Shown: piece by piece, positions 1 to 7,437 of the stretch
Layout: the number at the start of each line of letters is the position of its first letter
Numbering within the stretch: position 1 is the stretch's first letter
Origin: an uncultured Clostridium sp.
GTDB lineage: Bacteria > Bacillota > Clostridia > Lachnospirales > Lachnospiraceae
Assembly: GCA_900551135.1 (NCBI GenBank)
Contig: URUX01000041.1
Span: 1-16,296, forward strand
DNA length: 16,296 nt
Direction: 5' to 3'
Program-made: the position numbers and the translations under genes
Notes under the pieces: model-generated
Databases searched by the model: none
The model's input: only the letters and a program-made list of their open reading frames with translations
What the model was told of the DNA's origin: nothing

Positions 1-229
1 CATTGGAGTTGGTCCACGCTTTTGCATAATTTTCAAAATGAAGACCGCTTCCCAGCAGGTTATTTGCAAAAATTTCTTTTGTAGTAGAAAAACTGGCTGC
101 TACCACCCAGCCCAGCAGGACTACAGTAAACAAAATCCACAAGGTCAGGATAATGTAGCCAGGAGCCAGTTTCAGTTCTTTATTCCAGTTTACCCGATCA
201 TGGTAAACCTTTTCTTTTTTCTTTGCCAT
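1..229 (-). CDS. Carbohydrate ABC transporter permease, MalG-like (5' part only)
   Basis: This is the N-terminal part (about 76 residues) of a second membrane subunit of a CUT1-type sugar importer; the gene runs off the left edge. The ATG at 227-229 is preceded by GGAGGA at good distance. The protein begins with a lysine-rich cytoplasmic stretch (MAKKKEKVYHDR), followed by one hydrophobic segment at about residues 23-46 (GYIILTLWILFTVVLLGWVV) and the periplasm-side start SFSTTKEIF, the usual N-terminus of MalG/LacG proteins. It starts 15 bases after the stop of the MalF-like gene, so the two are translated together and should form the heterodimeric pore. The EAA loop lies outside the window, so substrate cannot be judged. 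Confidence 0.9.
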   Translation of the reverse strand, partial: MAKKKEKVYHDRVNWNKELKLAPGYIILTLWILFTVVLLGWVVAASFSTTKEIFANNLLGSGLHFENYAKAWTNSN

Positions 230-244
230 AGCTATCCTCCTCCC

Positions 245-1150
245 TTAGAATTCCAAATCATCGTCTTTTAACAGTTTATTGCAAATCGTAAAGATAATTA
301 CTACGCACACGCTCAGAATCACACCTACCGCAGCTCCCAGTCCGGAGTTCCGTTCCGTAATACTGTTGCCTGCTCCAAAAATCTGCATGTACAGGTATAC
401 CATAGGAGTAATGGTCTGGTTATCTGCTGTAACAGTAGAAAACAGCTGGGACCATACAAAGAATCCTACTGATGTAACGCTCCACATGGTAATGTTGGTC
501 TTAAATACACCTTTTAATAAAGGAAGGGTAATATAACGGAACTGACCAATCTTATTGGCTCCGTCCAACGTTGCCGCCTCATAATAGTCTGTACTGATTC
601 GTTCAATTCCACTGGCAAAAATCAGCATATGATAACCTACCATACCGAAACAATATGCCATAAGAAGAGCCATAAACTTATGATCACTGTCCAGCCACTG
701 TATCTTCGCCAGACTGTCTAATCCCAGAGCAGAAAATACGGTCTTTAACAGGCCGAACTTCGGGCTGTATACATACTGAAGCCACATGGTTGCCAGTGCA
801 ACTGCGCTGACAACATTGGGAAGATAAATCATTGCCCTGAAAAAGCTTTTAAACCGAATACCGCTGGTCAGGATAACCGCAAACAGCAAAGCCAGCGACA
901 TGACAATCAGTCCCCCAATCAGCCAAATCTTTCCCAGATTCAGCATGGACTGTTTAAACAGTGTCGTATTAGCAAGCTTAATATAGTTTTCCAATCCTGT
1001 AAAATGCCATTTGGAAAAAGAATCCGTAATACCGTCAATCTTAAAGAAACTCATAAGAACGGTACGGCAGATCGGATACAGGAAAACCGTAACAAACATA
1101 AACAGAGCCGGCGTCAGAAATGCGATAATCATACCTTTATTTTTCTTCAA
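245..1150 (-). CDS. Carbohydrate ABC transporter permease, MalF/UgpA-like
   Basis: This is an integral membrane subunit of a CUT1 sugar importer (binding-protein-dependent transport, BPD_transp_1 family), about 301 residues with six predicted membrane segments. The first is IIAFLTPALFMFVTVFLYPI near the N-terminus. The cytoplasmic EAA loop that docks on the ATPase is clear: DYYEAATLDGANKIGQFRY, followed by ITLPLLKG. I chose the TTG at 1148-1150 as the start because AAAGGAGGGG lies eight bases upstream; an in-frame ATG at 1187-1189 has no ribosome binding site and would add 13 hydrophilic residues across that site. The gene lies between the binding protein and the MalG-like permease. No ATPase gene is visible; in Firmicutes a shared MsmK-type ATPase encoded elsewhere often serves such systems. 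Confidence 0.92.
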   Translation of the reverse strand: MKKNKGMIIAFLTPALFMFVTVFLYPICRTVLMSFFKIDGITDSFSKWHFTGLENYIKLANTTLFKQSMLNLGKIWLIGGLIVMSLALLFAVILTSGIRFKSFFRAMIYLPNVVSAVALATMWLQYVYSPKFGLLKTVFSALGLDSLAKIQWLDSDHKFMALLMAYCFGMVGYHMLIFASGIERISTDYYEAATLDGANKIGQFRYITLPLLKGVFKTNITMWSVTSVGFFVWSQLFSTVTADNQTITPMVYLYMQIFGAGNSITERNSGLGAAVGVILSVCVVIIFTICNKLLKDDDLEF

Positions 1151-1229
1151 ACCGTTCCCCTCCTTTACCTGTATAGTTTTGTGCTGCATAAACCGTGAAA
1201 ATCTGCCGCCGCAGCTTTTCCGGATGTCT

Positions 1230-1265
1230 GAAAAGAAAGGGTGGCAGCGTTAAACGATGCCACCC
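1230..1265 (-). terminator. Intercistronic attenuator hairpin after the binding-protein gene
   Basis: An 8-bp perfect stem, GGGTGGCA (1239-1246) with TGCCACCC (1258-1265), lies between the binding-protein stop and the first permease. Read on the minus strand the stem is followed by a T-rich stretch, TTTCTTTTC. This arrangement is typical of partial terminators or 3' mRNA stabilisers that let the binding protein be made in excess over the permeases. The strength is inferred; no full U-run is present. Confidence 0.7.
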
Positions 1266-1282
1266 TGAAAAGATCCTGATAA

Positions 1283-2599
1283 TTAGTTGCCTGCTGCCTT
1301 TAAAGCGTCAACAAACTCCTGTGCGCCAATGCTTCCGCCAACCAGCTTTAACATGTTTTCCTTAATAATAGGAGTCATGTCTGCATTAGCCTCTGCACCT
1401 GCTGCCCATGCATAACGGGTAGTTAAGCTGTCCATAACAGGTTTTGCACACTGAACCAGTGCCGGCCACTCTGCATTGTTGCTGTCGGATGGAATACCTG
1501 CAGACATTTCTGCCAGCTTCTTGTCATATTCGCCCTTGGTAATCTTCATAATCAACTGGAATGCTGCTTCTGCATTCTCGGATTTCTTGTTGATTGCAAA
1601 TACCTGTGCGCCATAGTTTGCTGCTTCCGGTCCGTCAACTCCGCCTTCTACTGCCGGATAGCTGAAGCATCCCCACTTGAAGTCGTCGCCAGCCATATCT
1701 TTAACTTCGTTTGGCAGCCAGGATCCGTTTAAGTACATAGCTGCAGTTCCCAGAGCCAGTTCCTGGTTCTGACCTGCCGGCCATACGTTAGAAGCAATCG
1801 TCTCAGAGAAATATCCCTTTGCTGCAAAATCAGCAAATGCCTCTGCAGTCTTTAACACTGCCGGATCATCCCACTCACCGTTCTTCACGATTTCTTCAGT
1901 GCGGGCTTCACCAACCAGTCTGGACATATGGTATCCGAATAAACAGGTAATATAGGCATCATCATCTGTAATCGGAGTATATCCTGCGTCTTTAATCTTC
2001 TGGCAGGCAGCATCCAGTTCTTCCCAGGTAGCCGGAGCAGCGGTAACGCCTGCTTCATCAAAGATTGCCTGATTGTAGAAGAATGCAAATACGTTTGGCT
2101 GATAAGGAATGGACTTTAAGGTTCCTCCGCCCACTTCACGGCAGGCTGCCATCAGACCTGCATTTGCCGTTGCTTCATAATCATTCGCCTTGGCTAATTC
2201 CTCTAAATCTAACAGATAATCGCCCCATACACCATTTACACGGTCGATATCTTCATCAAACATATCAATGTTGGTTCCTGCATCCAATGCCGGCTGTAAG
2301 CCCTCGCGGATACCGGTACGTCCCTTAAACTGTACGTCTACTTTAATGCCGGTCTCTGCTGTAAACGCATCAACTGCTTCCTGAATAGCCTGTCCCTGAG
2401 GCTCTGTGGACTCCCACATGGACCAGTATACCAGACTGCCGCCCTCGCCTGCCGGAGTTTCTGCTGCTGCCGTATCTGCCGGAGCCTCTGTCGCTGCTGG
2501 TGCAGCAGTAGTAGCTGCGGTATCACTGGAACCGCCGCACGCCGCCAGTGAGCCTGCCATTGCGGAAACCAATGTTAACGCCAATAATTTCTTTTTCAT
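1283..2599 (-). CDS. Sugar ABC transporter substrate-binding lipoprotein
   Basis: This is the extracellular solute-binding protein (family 1, MalE-like) of the CUT1 importer encoded just downstream, about 438 residues. The lipoprotein signal runs over residues 1-21 with lipobox LAAC (Cys21), then a low-complexity Ala/Thr/Pro/Glu linker to about residue 54, then the mature domain starting SLVYWSMWES. The segment AMYLNGSWLPNEV and a C-terminal region with AWAAGAEANADMTPI fit the family. I chose the ATG at 2597-2599: AAGGAGG sits about ten bases upstream, whereas the ATG at 2608 is only one base from the AGG. The sugar bound cannot be read from sequence. The gene is divergent from an AraC regulator, its likely activator. 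Confidence 0.93.
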   Translation of the reverse strand: MKKKLLALTLVSAMAGSLAACGGSSDTAATTAAPAATEAPADTAAAETPAGEGGSLVYWSMWESTEPQGQAIQEAVDAFTAETGIKVDVQFKGRTGIREGLQPALDAGTNIDMFDEDIDRVNGVWGDYLLDLEELAKANDYEATANAGLMAACREVGGGTLKSIPYQPNVFAFFYNQAIFDEAGVTAAPATWEELDAACQKIKDAGYTPITDDDAYITCLFGYHMSRLVGEARTEEIVKNGEWDDPAVLKTAEAFADFAAKGYFSETIASNVWPAGQNQELALGTAAMYLNGSWLPNEVKDMAGDDFKWGCFSYPAVEGGVDGPEAANYGAQVFAINKKSENAEAAFQLIMKITKGEYDKKLAEMSAGIPSDSNNAEWPALVQCAKPVMDSLTTRYAWAAGAEANADMTPIIKENMLKLVGGSIGAQEFVDALKAAGN

Positions 2600-2631
2600 A
2601 ATACACATACCTCCTTGTGTTTTGTACGTTT

Positions 2632-2637
2632 AGTATA
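2632..2637 (-). promoter_or_regulatory. -10 element of the sugar ABC operon
   Basis: On the minus strand TATACT (complement of AGTATA) lies about 33 bases before the binding-protein start. At 17-bp spacing the -35 position reads AAGATT, a poor match to TTGACA, which suggests that this promoter needs an activator such as the divergent AraC protein. Activator dependence is inferred. Confidence 0.55.
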
Positions 2638-2664
2638 GTAAAATTGCACAAATTAATCTTTGTC

Positions 2665-2696
2665 ATATTCAAAGTTAAATTTGTACTATTGAATAT
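2665..2696. promoter_or_regulatory. Inverted repeat between divergent araC-type gene and ABC operon (candidate operator)
   Basis: ATATTCAA (2665-2672) and TTGAATAT (2689-2696) form a perfect 8-bp inverted repeat with a 16-bp spacer. The right arm overlaps the -35 of the regulator promoter and the left arm lies just upstream of the -35 position of the ABC operon. That is where a dimeric regulator could both activate the transporter and control its own gene. The region is AT-rich, so a chance repeat is possible. Confidence 0.45.
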
Positions 2697-2717
2697 TTTT
2701 TATTGATGTTATACAAT
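2689..2717 (+). promoter_or_regulatory. Promoter of the AraC-type regulator
   Basis: TTGAAT (2689-2694), 17-bp spacer, TACAAT (2712-2717). Transcription would begin near 2724, giving a leader of about 45 bases before the chosen start at 2769. It overlaps the right arm of the inverted repeat at 2665-2696. Confidence 0.5.
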
Positions 2718-2768
2718 TGTTACATGCATTATTCGTCACTTATCTACATTTTTATACAGGAGGCTCTT

Positions 2769-3704
2769 ATGGCTTACGAATCCCTAACCCTGCAGATCCC
2801 GGTTTCTGTCTGCGACATTATTTCCATCCACTATTTTGAATATCTAAGCGACTTCTCCTTTCCCGGAGAATCCCATGATTTCTGGGAACTGGTATATGTC
2901 GACAACGGCGAATTTTCAGCAGTCGCTGATGACAAAATCATCCCTCTCAAAAAGAATTCCATTATTTTTCATAAACCCAATGAATTCCACAACGTTATAA
3001 CCAATGGAAAGATCTCTCCCAGCCTGGTGGTCATCGGGTTTGTCTGTAATTCCCTCTGCATGAGCGCCTTCCAGAACCAGGTTCTCACCCTGTCAGAAAG
3101 CGAACGTGCTCTTCTGGCCCGGATTATTGTGGAAGCCCGAAGCTGCTTTGAGGGACGGCTGGATGATCCCTATCAGGAAAAACTCATCCGCATGAAAACT
3201 CCTCTTTCCTTTGCCGGTGAAGAACTGATTCTCCACTATCTGGAAGAGCTGCTTATCCTGCTGTACCGCCGCAATTTCTTCAGGACTCTGCCTGTCATTA
3301 GTGAACCGCATTCCAAACCTTCCAGTCACATGGAAGCCTATCACCGCATTGTGCTCTATATGGAAAAAAACATCGATAAAACCCTGACAGTAAAAGACAT
3401 CTGTGATGCGAACTTCATCAGCCCCCCATATCTTCAAAAAGTTTTCCGGGAAACACAAAAATGCGGAGCTATTGATTTCTTTCTTCATCTGAAACTGGAA
3501 GCAGCCAAACAGATGATACGGGAGCAGCAGCTGAATTTTTCCCAGATCGCAGACCGTCTGGGTTATTCTTCCATACATTACTTTTCCAAGCAATTTAAGC
3601 GGTTTACCGGAATGTCTCCCTCCCAGTATGCATCCTCTTTAAAACAAAGGCCCGAACGCCCTGACGGAGTCAGCCGCCATACCATCCCACAGGATATAAA
3701 ATAG
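2769..3704 (+). CDS. AraC-family transcriptional regulator
   Basis: A DNA-binding activator of 311 residues. The N-terminal cupin-type sensor domain (about residues 15-90) contains HDFWELVYVDNGEF and the loop FHKPNEFHNVI. The C-terminal AraC/XylS double helix-turn-helix (about 192-293) shows LTVKDICDANFISPPYLQKV and FSQIADRLGYSSIHYFSKQF followed by KRFTGMSPSQYA, the conserved second-helix signature. I chose the ATG at 2769 because AGGAGG precedes it by five bases; a longer frame from 2703 has no ribosome binding site. It is divergent from the sugar ABC operon across about 170 bases and is its likely regulator; the ligand is unknown. A short tail after residue 293 is rich in Arg/Pro and looks disordered. 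Confidence 0.93.
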   Translation: MAYESLTLQIPVSVCDIISIHYFEYLSDFSFPGESHDFWELVYVDNGEFSAVADDKIIPLKKNSIIFHKPNEFHNVITNGKISPSLVVIGFVCNSLCMSAFQNQVLTLSESERALLARIIVEARSCFEGRLDDPYQEKLIRMKTPLSFAGEELILHYLEELLILLYRRNFFRTLPVISEPHSKPSSHMEAYHRIVLYMEKNIDKTLTVKDICDANFISPPYLQKVFRETQKCGAIDFFLHLKLEAAKQMIREQQLNFSQIADRLGYSSIHYFSKQFKRFTGMSPSQYASSLKQRPERPDGVSRHTIPQDIK

Positions 3705-3783
3705 AACTATTGCACAATTTTCCATCCTTTTATTACAGAAAAATGAAATATCGCCAATTTTTATTAACATTTCATTAACACTC

Positions 3784-3812
3784 TTGTTGGGTGCATATAA
3801 TTATGCTATAAT
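3784..3812 (+). promoter_or_regulatory. Extended -10 promoter of the PAP2-family gene
   Basis: TTGTTG (3784-3789), 17-bp spacer, TATAAT (3807-3812) with the extended element TGC directly in front. A second TATAAT at 3796-3801 is badly spaced from this -35. The predicted start of transcription is about 24 bases before the GGAGGGAGGA ribosome binding region. The rest of the 138-base gap after the araC-type gene shows no clear rho-independent terminator. Confidence 0.75.
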
Positions 3813-3842
3813 CCAGCTACAATTTTAAGGAGGGAGGATTGT

Positions 3843-4499
3843 ATGAAAGAATTTCTCCGCAAATATAAACATGTGTGGATTTTATCCTATGGACTGGTAT
3901 ACTTAACCTGGTTCTTCTATCTGGAACGCACGGTTACTGCTAATTACCATGTCATTCATGTACGGTTAGATGACTTTATTCCTTTTAAAGAAATTTTTAT
4001 TATCCCTTATTTGTTATGGTTCCTTTATGTAGCCGTCACCGTTGCATTTTTATTTTTCTCCGACAAAGAAGAATATTACAAGCTGTGTATCTATCTGTTC
4101 AGCGGCATGACCATCAGCCTGATTATCTGTACCTTTTACCATAACGGCACCGATTTCCGTCCGTTATTAGATCCAAACGAAAATATTTTTACCAGAATGG
4201 TATACCGCCTGTACGCAACCGATACCCCTACCAACGTATTTCCCAGTATCCATGTATATAATTCCATCTGTACTCATGTGGCGATTGCCCGCAATGAGAA
4301 ATTAAAGAACCATCCGATTATTCAGATATCTTCTTTTATCCTCATGGTATTAATCTGCATGGCTACCGTATTTTTAAAACAGCACTCCATTGTAGACGTC
4401 TTTGGCGGCTGTATTATGGCTTATGTTTTATACTATGTGGTATATGGTTATGGATACAGCGTGGAACGAAGAAAAACCTCCCAGAAAATTTGGGGGTAA
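3843..4499 (+). CDS. PAP2-superfamily membrane phosphatase / phosphotransferase
   Basis: A polytopic membrane protein of 218 residues with about six hydrophobic segments. The three phosphatase signature regions are present in order: FRP near residues 105-107, PSIH at 134-137 (PSVHVYNS-like), and HSIVD at 181-185 preceded by KQ. The KQH...D form is like the AUR1/inositol-phosphotransferase branch (PAP2_3) rather than classical undecaprenyl-diphosphatases, where SR precedes the last His. Likely substrates are lipid phosphates or diphosphates on the outer membrane face; the exact one is not readable. It has its own promoter and terminator, so it is a single-gene unit. The ATG at 3843 follows AAGGAGGGAGG. 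Confidence 0.88.
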   Translation: MKEFLRKYKHVWILSYGLVYLTWFFYLERTVTANYHVIHVRLDDFIPFKEIFIIPYLLWFLYVAVTVAFLFFSDKEEYYKLCIYLFSGMTISLIICTFYHNGTDFRPLLDPNENIFTRMVYRLYATDTPTNVFPSIHVYNSICTHVAIARNEKLKNHPIIQISSFILMVLICMATVFLKQHSIVDVFGGCIMAYVLYYVVYGYGYSVERRKTSQKIWG

Positions 4500-4505
4500 T
4501 GTCAG

Positions 4506-4566
4506 GGCAGCTTCCTGATAAGACTGCTATAAATCCTTTTACAGTCAGACTGAACAGAAGGCTGCC
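4506..4566 (+). other. Long imperfect hairpin in the 3' untranslated region
   Basis: GGCAGC (4506-4511) pairs with GCTGCC (4561-4566), extended by TTC/GAA and TG/CA pairs around one bulge; an inner stem GACTG (4522-4526) with CAGTC (4542-4546) closes a loop. No U-run follows, so it is not a terminator itself. It lies six bases after the phosphatase stop and 57 bases before the terminator at 4623. Function unknown; mRNA 3' end protection or a 3'UTR-derived RNA are possible. Confidence 0.45.
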
Positions 4567-4622
4567 GCAAAACTCAATAACATTTTTGTAGTATTTCAGA
4601 CATTTGATTACACATGTACTGG

Positions 4623-4646
4623 CGGACTCCTGAGAGTCCGTTTTTT
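4623..4646 (+). terminator. Rho-independent terminator after the PAP2-family gene
   Basis: CGGACTC (4623-4629), tetraloop CTGA, GAGTCCG (4634-4640), then six T and further TTT. A compact, strong intrinsic terminator about 123 bases after the stop codon. Confidence 0.9.
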
Positions 4647-4682
4647 GTTTTAAAATATAAAAACACATCGGTTTTCGGACAC

Positions 4683-4726
4683 AAAAAGAGCGCTGCCCAC
4701 AGCATACTCTCTGCTTTGCAGCGCTC
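4683..4726 (-). terminator. Rho-independent terminator after the glycosyltransferase gene
   Basis: GAGCGCTGC (4688-4696) pairs with GCAGCGCTC (4718-4726); the loop has a further AGCA/TGCT pairing. On the minus strand the stem is followed by five T (A-run at 4683-4687). It lies ten bases after the stop of the minus-strand glycosyltransferase, so it ends the CPBP protease/glycosyltransferase unit. Confidence 0.88.
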
Positions 4727-4736
4727 TCCGGCGTTC

Positions 4737-5756
4737 TTAATTAAATCCATAAAACTTCTGCGTAATCTTATATCCTGCTACTGATACTTTTCTTCCGCTC
4801 TTGCCAGGCAGGTTGACTCCCTGACCCAAAAATCCCCAGCGGAGCCGCAGATACAGCTTCAAATTCTGGTCCTTTAAATACTTCCACAACTCTTTTTTCT
4901 TCTTCAAATTTTCCTCAGAATCGGATCGGATTGCCAGAATGGAGGAAACGGTCATCATAATTTCCAGATAATTCGTCATGTAACGCCGCAGTTTGCGGCT
5001 GCTAATCTTGGTTACATCATAATATCCCAACATCAGTTTTGTAACCCGAATCTGCTGGTCAATCCGGCCTATCATCACCTTCTCATTGACTGACTGGTCG
5101 TCTCTGCCAATAAAATACCGGTAAAAATTCACATCCAGATAATACAGGGTTTTTACATGGGGAAGGGGCTGATACACAAAGATGTTATCCACATAAAATG
5201 TGTGCTTTGGCAGTTCTAATCCACACTGACGCAGCAATTCTGTCCGGTAAATCACAGAGTGCATCAAAATATACTGCCCCATCATAAACCCTTTTACATC
5301 ATCCCATCCAATCAGCTTATCCTTTGGAATGGCAGTCCGGTAGTTCATAACCTTTTTATGCTTGACGCCCTGCTTTTCATATACAAAATTACTAATCAGC
5401 ATATCCAGAGTCTCTTCTCCATAGACAAACCGGCGCAGTGTTTCCAAAATCTGGGCATAAGCCTCTTCATTGACCCAATCGTCGCTGTCTACTACCTTAT
5501 AATAAATGCCCGTCGCATTTCTAAGGCCTGTATTCACCGCCTCGCCGTGCCCTCCGTTCTCCTGATGGATGGCGCGGCAGATGGTCGGATAATTCTTTTC
5601 GTATTCATCTGCAATCTCTGCCGTATTATCCTTGGTGGAACCATCATCCACAATTAAAATCTCTACTTCCTCCCCGCCAGTCAGCAGGGTTTCAATACAG
5701 TGTCTCATATATGCCGCAGAATTATAACAAGGTATGGCAATTGATAATAGCTTCAC
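4737..5756 (-). CDS. Family 2 glycosyltransferase
   Basis: A GT-A fold glycosyltransferase of 339 residues that would transfer a sugar from a nucleotide donor. Visible motifs: SIAIPCYNSAAYMRHCIETL (residues 5-24), ILIVDDGSTKDNT (33-45) that binds the nucleotide, ENGGHGEAVNTGL (66-78), and the metal-binding DSDD (90-93) followed by W. No membrane segment is obvious, so it is likely cytoplasmic or peripheral. The basic C-terminus (about 300-339) may contact membrane. The start is GTG at 5754-5756, six bases after GAGGAGG; no nearby ATG fits. It follows the CPBP protease by 13 bases on the same strand. The acceptor is unknown; cell-wall polymer or capsule glycosylation is only a guess. Confidence 0.9.
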   Translation of the reverse strand: MKLLSIAIPCYNSAAYMRHCIETLLTGGEEVEILIVDDGSTKDNTAEIADEYEKNYPTICRAIHQENGGHGEAVNTGLRNATGIYYKVVDSDDWVNEEAYAQILETLRRFVYGEETLDMLISNFVYEKQGVKHKKVMNYRTAIPKDKLIGWDDVKGFMMGQYILMHSVIYRTELLRQCGLELPKHTFYVDNIFVYQPLPHVKTLYYLDVNFYRYFIGRDDQSVNEKVMIGRIDQQIRVTKLMLGYYDVTKISSRKLRRYMTNYLEIMMTVSSILAIRSDSEENLKKKKELWKYLKDQNLKLYLRLRWGFLGQGVNLPGKSGRKVSVAGYKITQKFYGFN

Positions 5757-5769
5757 GTTTGTTCCTCCT

Positions 5770-6549
5770 CTAATTTATCTCCTGACACGTTTGCCGGCTA
5801 AGCTTATAAAGCTCTGCTGCCGAAACCCCTAACGTAAAGATGGTAATCAAAATCTTCATCAGTAAGCTATGATTGATCATCGGGAGCAATATACCGTTAA
5901 GCACATAAATTGATCCGATATTCATAGCTGCATGTGTCAGCCAGACGGACGTCACTGTCTGATAAGTTTCCATAATAAAGGCCAGAATAATTCCCAGGAC
6001 TGCCGCATAAATTCCCTGAACCAGATTCCCATGGAATAATCCAAAAAAAACTGCAGAAAACACAGCCGCGGGAACTGCCTGCATCTCATCTCTCAGCCCC
6101 CAGTATCCAATTCCCCGAAATACCATCTCCTCTGCCGCCGGAATGATCAGACACACGCCAAACAGCTGAAGCCAGAAACCGGCACTATTAATGGTCTCTA
6201 CGGACTCTTCTACCTTTGGAAACCACTGGGCAAGAGGCGTAAGACTCAAAAGCAGATTCACTCCCACGCTGGCGGCAACTCCCAGAATAATCAGATCCTG
6301 CCACTTTTTCGGAAGTTCTGGTTTTATGGTTCTGATTTGACCGCTTCGCAAAATCCAGTCTCTTTTGTATGGAAACCACAAAATCCCCACTGTCAAAACT
6401 GCTCCGGGAATCAGGACTGCAACTGTGTTAACCGGCTCTTTTCCTGCTGCCGAAAACATTTCTCCAATCGAAAATACGGACATATAATAGATCATCAATG
6501 GATATACGGTTTTCCATATTGCCCTGAACGCACTTTTTATCCTTTCCAT
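5770..6549 (-). CDS. CPBP-family intramembrane metalloprotease (CAAX/Abi type)
   Basis: A multi-pass membrane protein of 259 residues with the three CPBP motifs in order: EEMVFR (E140, E141, R145), FGLFH (F169, H173) and HAAMN (H206, N210). These residues form the glutamate/histidine active site of the Rce1-like family. In bacteria members are linked to bacteriocin self-immunity, sortase-related or regulatory proteolysis; which applies here is unknown. The start is uncertain: the frame is open to a TTG at 6666, with ATGs at 6624, 6606 and 6549. I chose 6549 because AGGAAGG lies 11 bases upstream and the longer versions add a very basic hydrophilic tail with no ribosome binding site. It is cotranscribed with the glycosyltransferase gene 13 bases downstream. 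Confidence 0.85.
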   Translation of the reverse strand: MERIKSAFRAIWKTVYPLMIYYMSVFSIGEMFSAAGKEPVNTVAVLIPGAVLTVGILWFPYKRDWILRSGQIRTIKPELPKKWQDLIILGVAASVGVNLLLSLTPLAQWFPKVEESVETINSAGFWLQLFGVCLIIPAAEEMVFRGIGYWGLRDEMQAVPAAVFSAVFFGLFHGNLVQGIYAAVLGIILAFIMETYQTVTSVWLTHAAMNIGSIYVLNGILLPMINHSLLMKILITIFTLGVSAAELYKLSRQTCQEIN

Positions 6550-6633
6550 TCTGTCTGCTGCCTTCCTGTCTTTTCTGCTGGATCTTCCGTTATTTTGCCG
6601 GTTCATCCGCTGTGGTCTGCACATTATGATGCT

Positions 6634-6662
6634 ATCATACCATGTTCGTTTCAATTTTTCCA
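6634..6662 (-). promoter_or_regulatory. Extended -10 promoter of the CPBP protease/glycosyltransferase unit
   Basis: On the minus strand TGG then TATGAT (complement of 6634-6639) forms an extended -10. At 17-bp spacing the -35 hexamer reads TGGAAA, a weak match. Transcription would start near 6627, giving a leader of about 75 bases to the chosen ATG at 6549. It lies just downstream of the terminator of the preceding operon. Confidence 0.5.
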
Positions 6663-6696
6663 CCAAAATCAGTGGTATATTTCTTACAGTTTCAGG

Positions 6697-6738
6697 AAAA
6701 AAGGCCGGAAACTGAGTCTCTTTTCTCAGTTTCCAGCC
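6697..6738 (-). terminator. Strong terminator ending the tct-sulfatase-gntR operon
   Basis: GGCCGGAAACTGAG (6703-6716) pairs with CTCAGTTTCCAGCC (6725-6738): a 14-bp stem with a single mismatch or wobble and an 8-base loop. On the minus strand six T follow (A-run 6697-6702). It is 26 bases beyond the stop of the GntR gene. Confidence 0.92.
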
Positions 6739-6744
6739 TCCTGC

Positions 6745-6784
6745 TGTCTGATTCTGTTTTTTGCTATCTGATTCTGTTTTCTGC
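6745..6784. repeat. Two-copy 20-bp tandem repeat over the gntR stop codon
   Basis: Unit one (6745-6764) and unit two (6765-6784) share 18 of 20 bases around the core TCTGATTCTGTTTT. The stop codon of the GntR remnant (6764-6766) sits on the junction, so the last codons (AENRIR) derive from the second unit. It looks like a local slippage duplication at the 3' end of the gene. Confidence 0.8.
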
Positions 6785-7425
6785 TGCAGAAGATGGATTC
6801 TTTAATTGTTTGATGGAAGTGCCCACATAAATCTCCGGCCGCATCACAACGGAATAATCTCTGTCATTGCATTCTCCGTTTTCAATCATCTGCATCAGCC
6901 GTTTGGTTACCTGACATCCTATTTTATATCCCTGATGGACAGAACAGGTAATTCCTTCCCTCTCTTTTCCATCTGCAGAATAGTCAAAACATACCAGCGA
7001 ATAATCTTCCGGCACTTTTTCCCCCTGGGAATCCAGCACCTGCCGAACCAGCCGGTAAATCATGTAATTGCAGCACACAATGGCTGTGCATTTTGGAATG
7101 GTCTTTAAAAATTTCAGAATTGAACGCATAAACTTCTGGTCACCTGAAGAATCAGTCCAATCTTAATGTGGGAATTGCCGCTGTCCAGTTCCTGAGACAT
7201 GGCCACGTCTTTATTAAAATACGTCCCGCTCCCCTGCACTCTTCGAATCAGCCCTTCCTGCTCCAGCTGTTCCATCGCCAGCCGGACAGTTTCGCGGCTC
7301 ACCTTCAGGCGTCTGCACAAATTATTTTCTGATGGAAGTTTTAAATTTTCTGTAAATTTATTCTCGTCAATGTAGGCCAGCAGCCACCGGTAAACCTGCC
7401 CCCACTTTCTATTTGAAACATCCAT
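6764..7425 (-). pseudogene. GntR-family regulator with LacI-type effector domain, internal deletion
   Basis: The N-terminal half (from the ATG at 7423-7425) is a normal GntR winged helix: KLPSENNLCRRLKVSRETVR, MEQLEQEGLIRRVQGSGTYF, then HIKIGLIL, which is the first strand of a periplasmic-binding-protein-like sensor domain. The frame then ends after a few foreign residues. In another frame the last part of the same kind of domain continues: DQKFMRSILKFLKTIPKCTA, IVCCNYMIYRLVRQVL, VPEDYSLVCFDYS. AraR-like GntR/LacI chimeras have about 350-370 residues; here roughly 145 residues of sensor domain are missing and the frame is shifted at about 7129-7150. The remnant could still bind DNA but not a ligand. 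It starts 12 bases after the sulfatase stop with AAAAGGA as ribosome binding site. Confidence 0.85.
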
Positions 7426-7437
7426 GCCAAATCCTTT

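Noticed and set aside
3093..3593. A 166-residue open frame on the minus strand
   Set aside because: It is antisense to the AraC-type regulator, whose helix-turn-helix motifs are intact; composition is that of a shadow frame.
6745..6784. Tandem repeats as a CRISPR array or mobile element end
   Set aside because: Only two directly abutting units without spacers, no terminal inverted repeats and no transposase or cas gene nearby.
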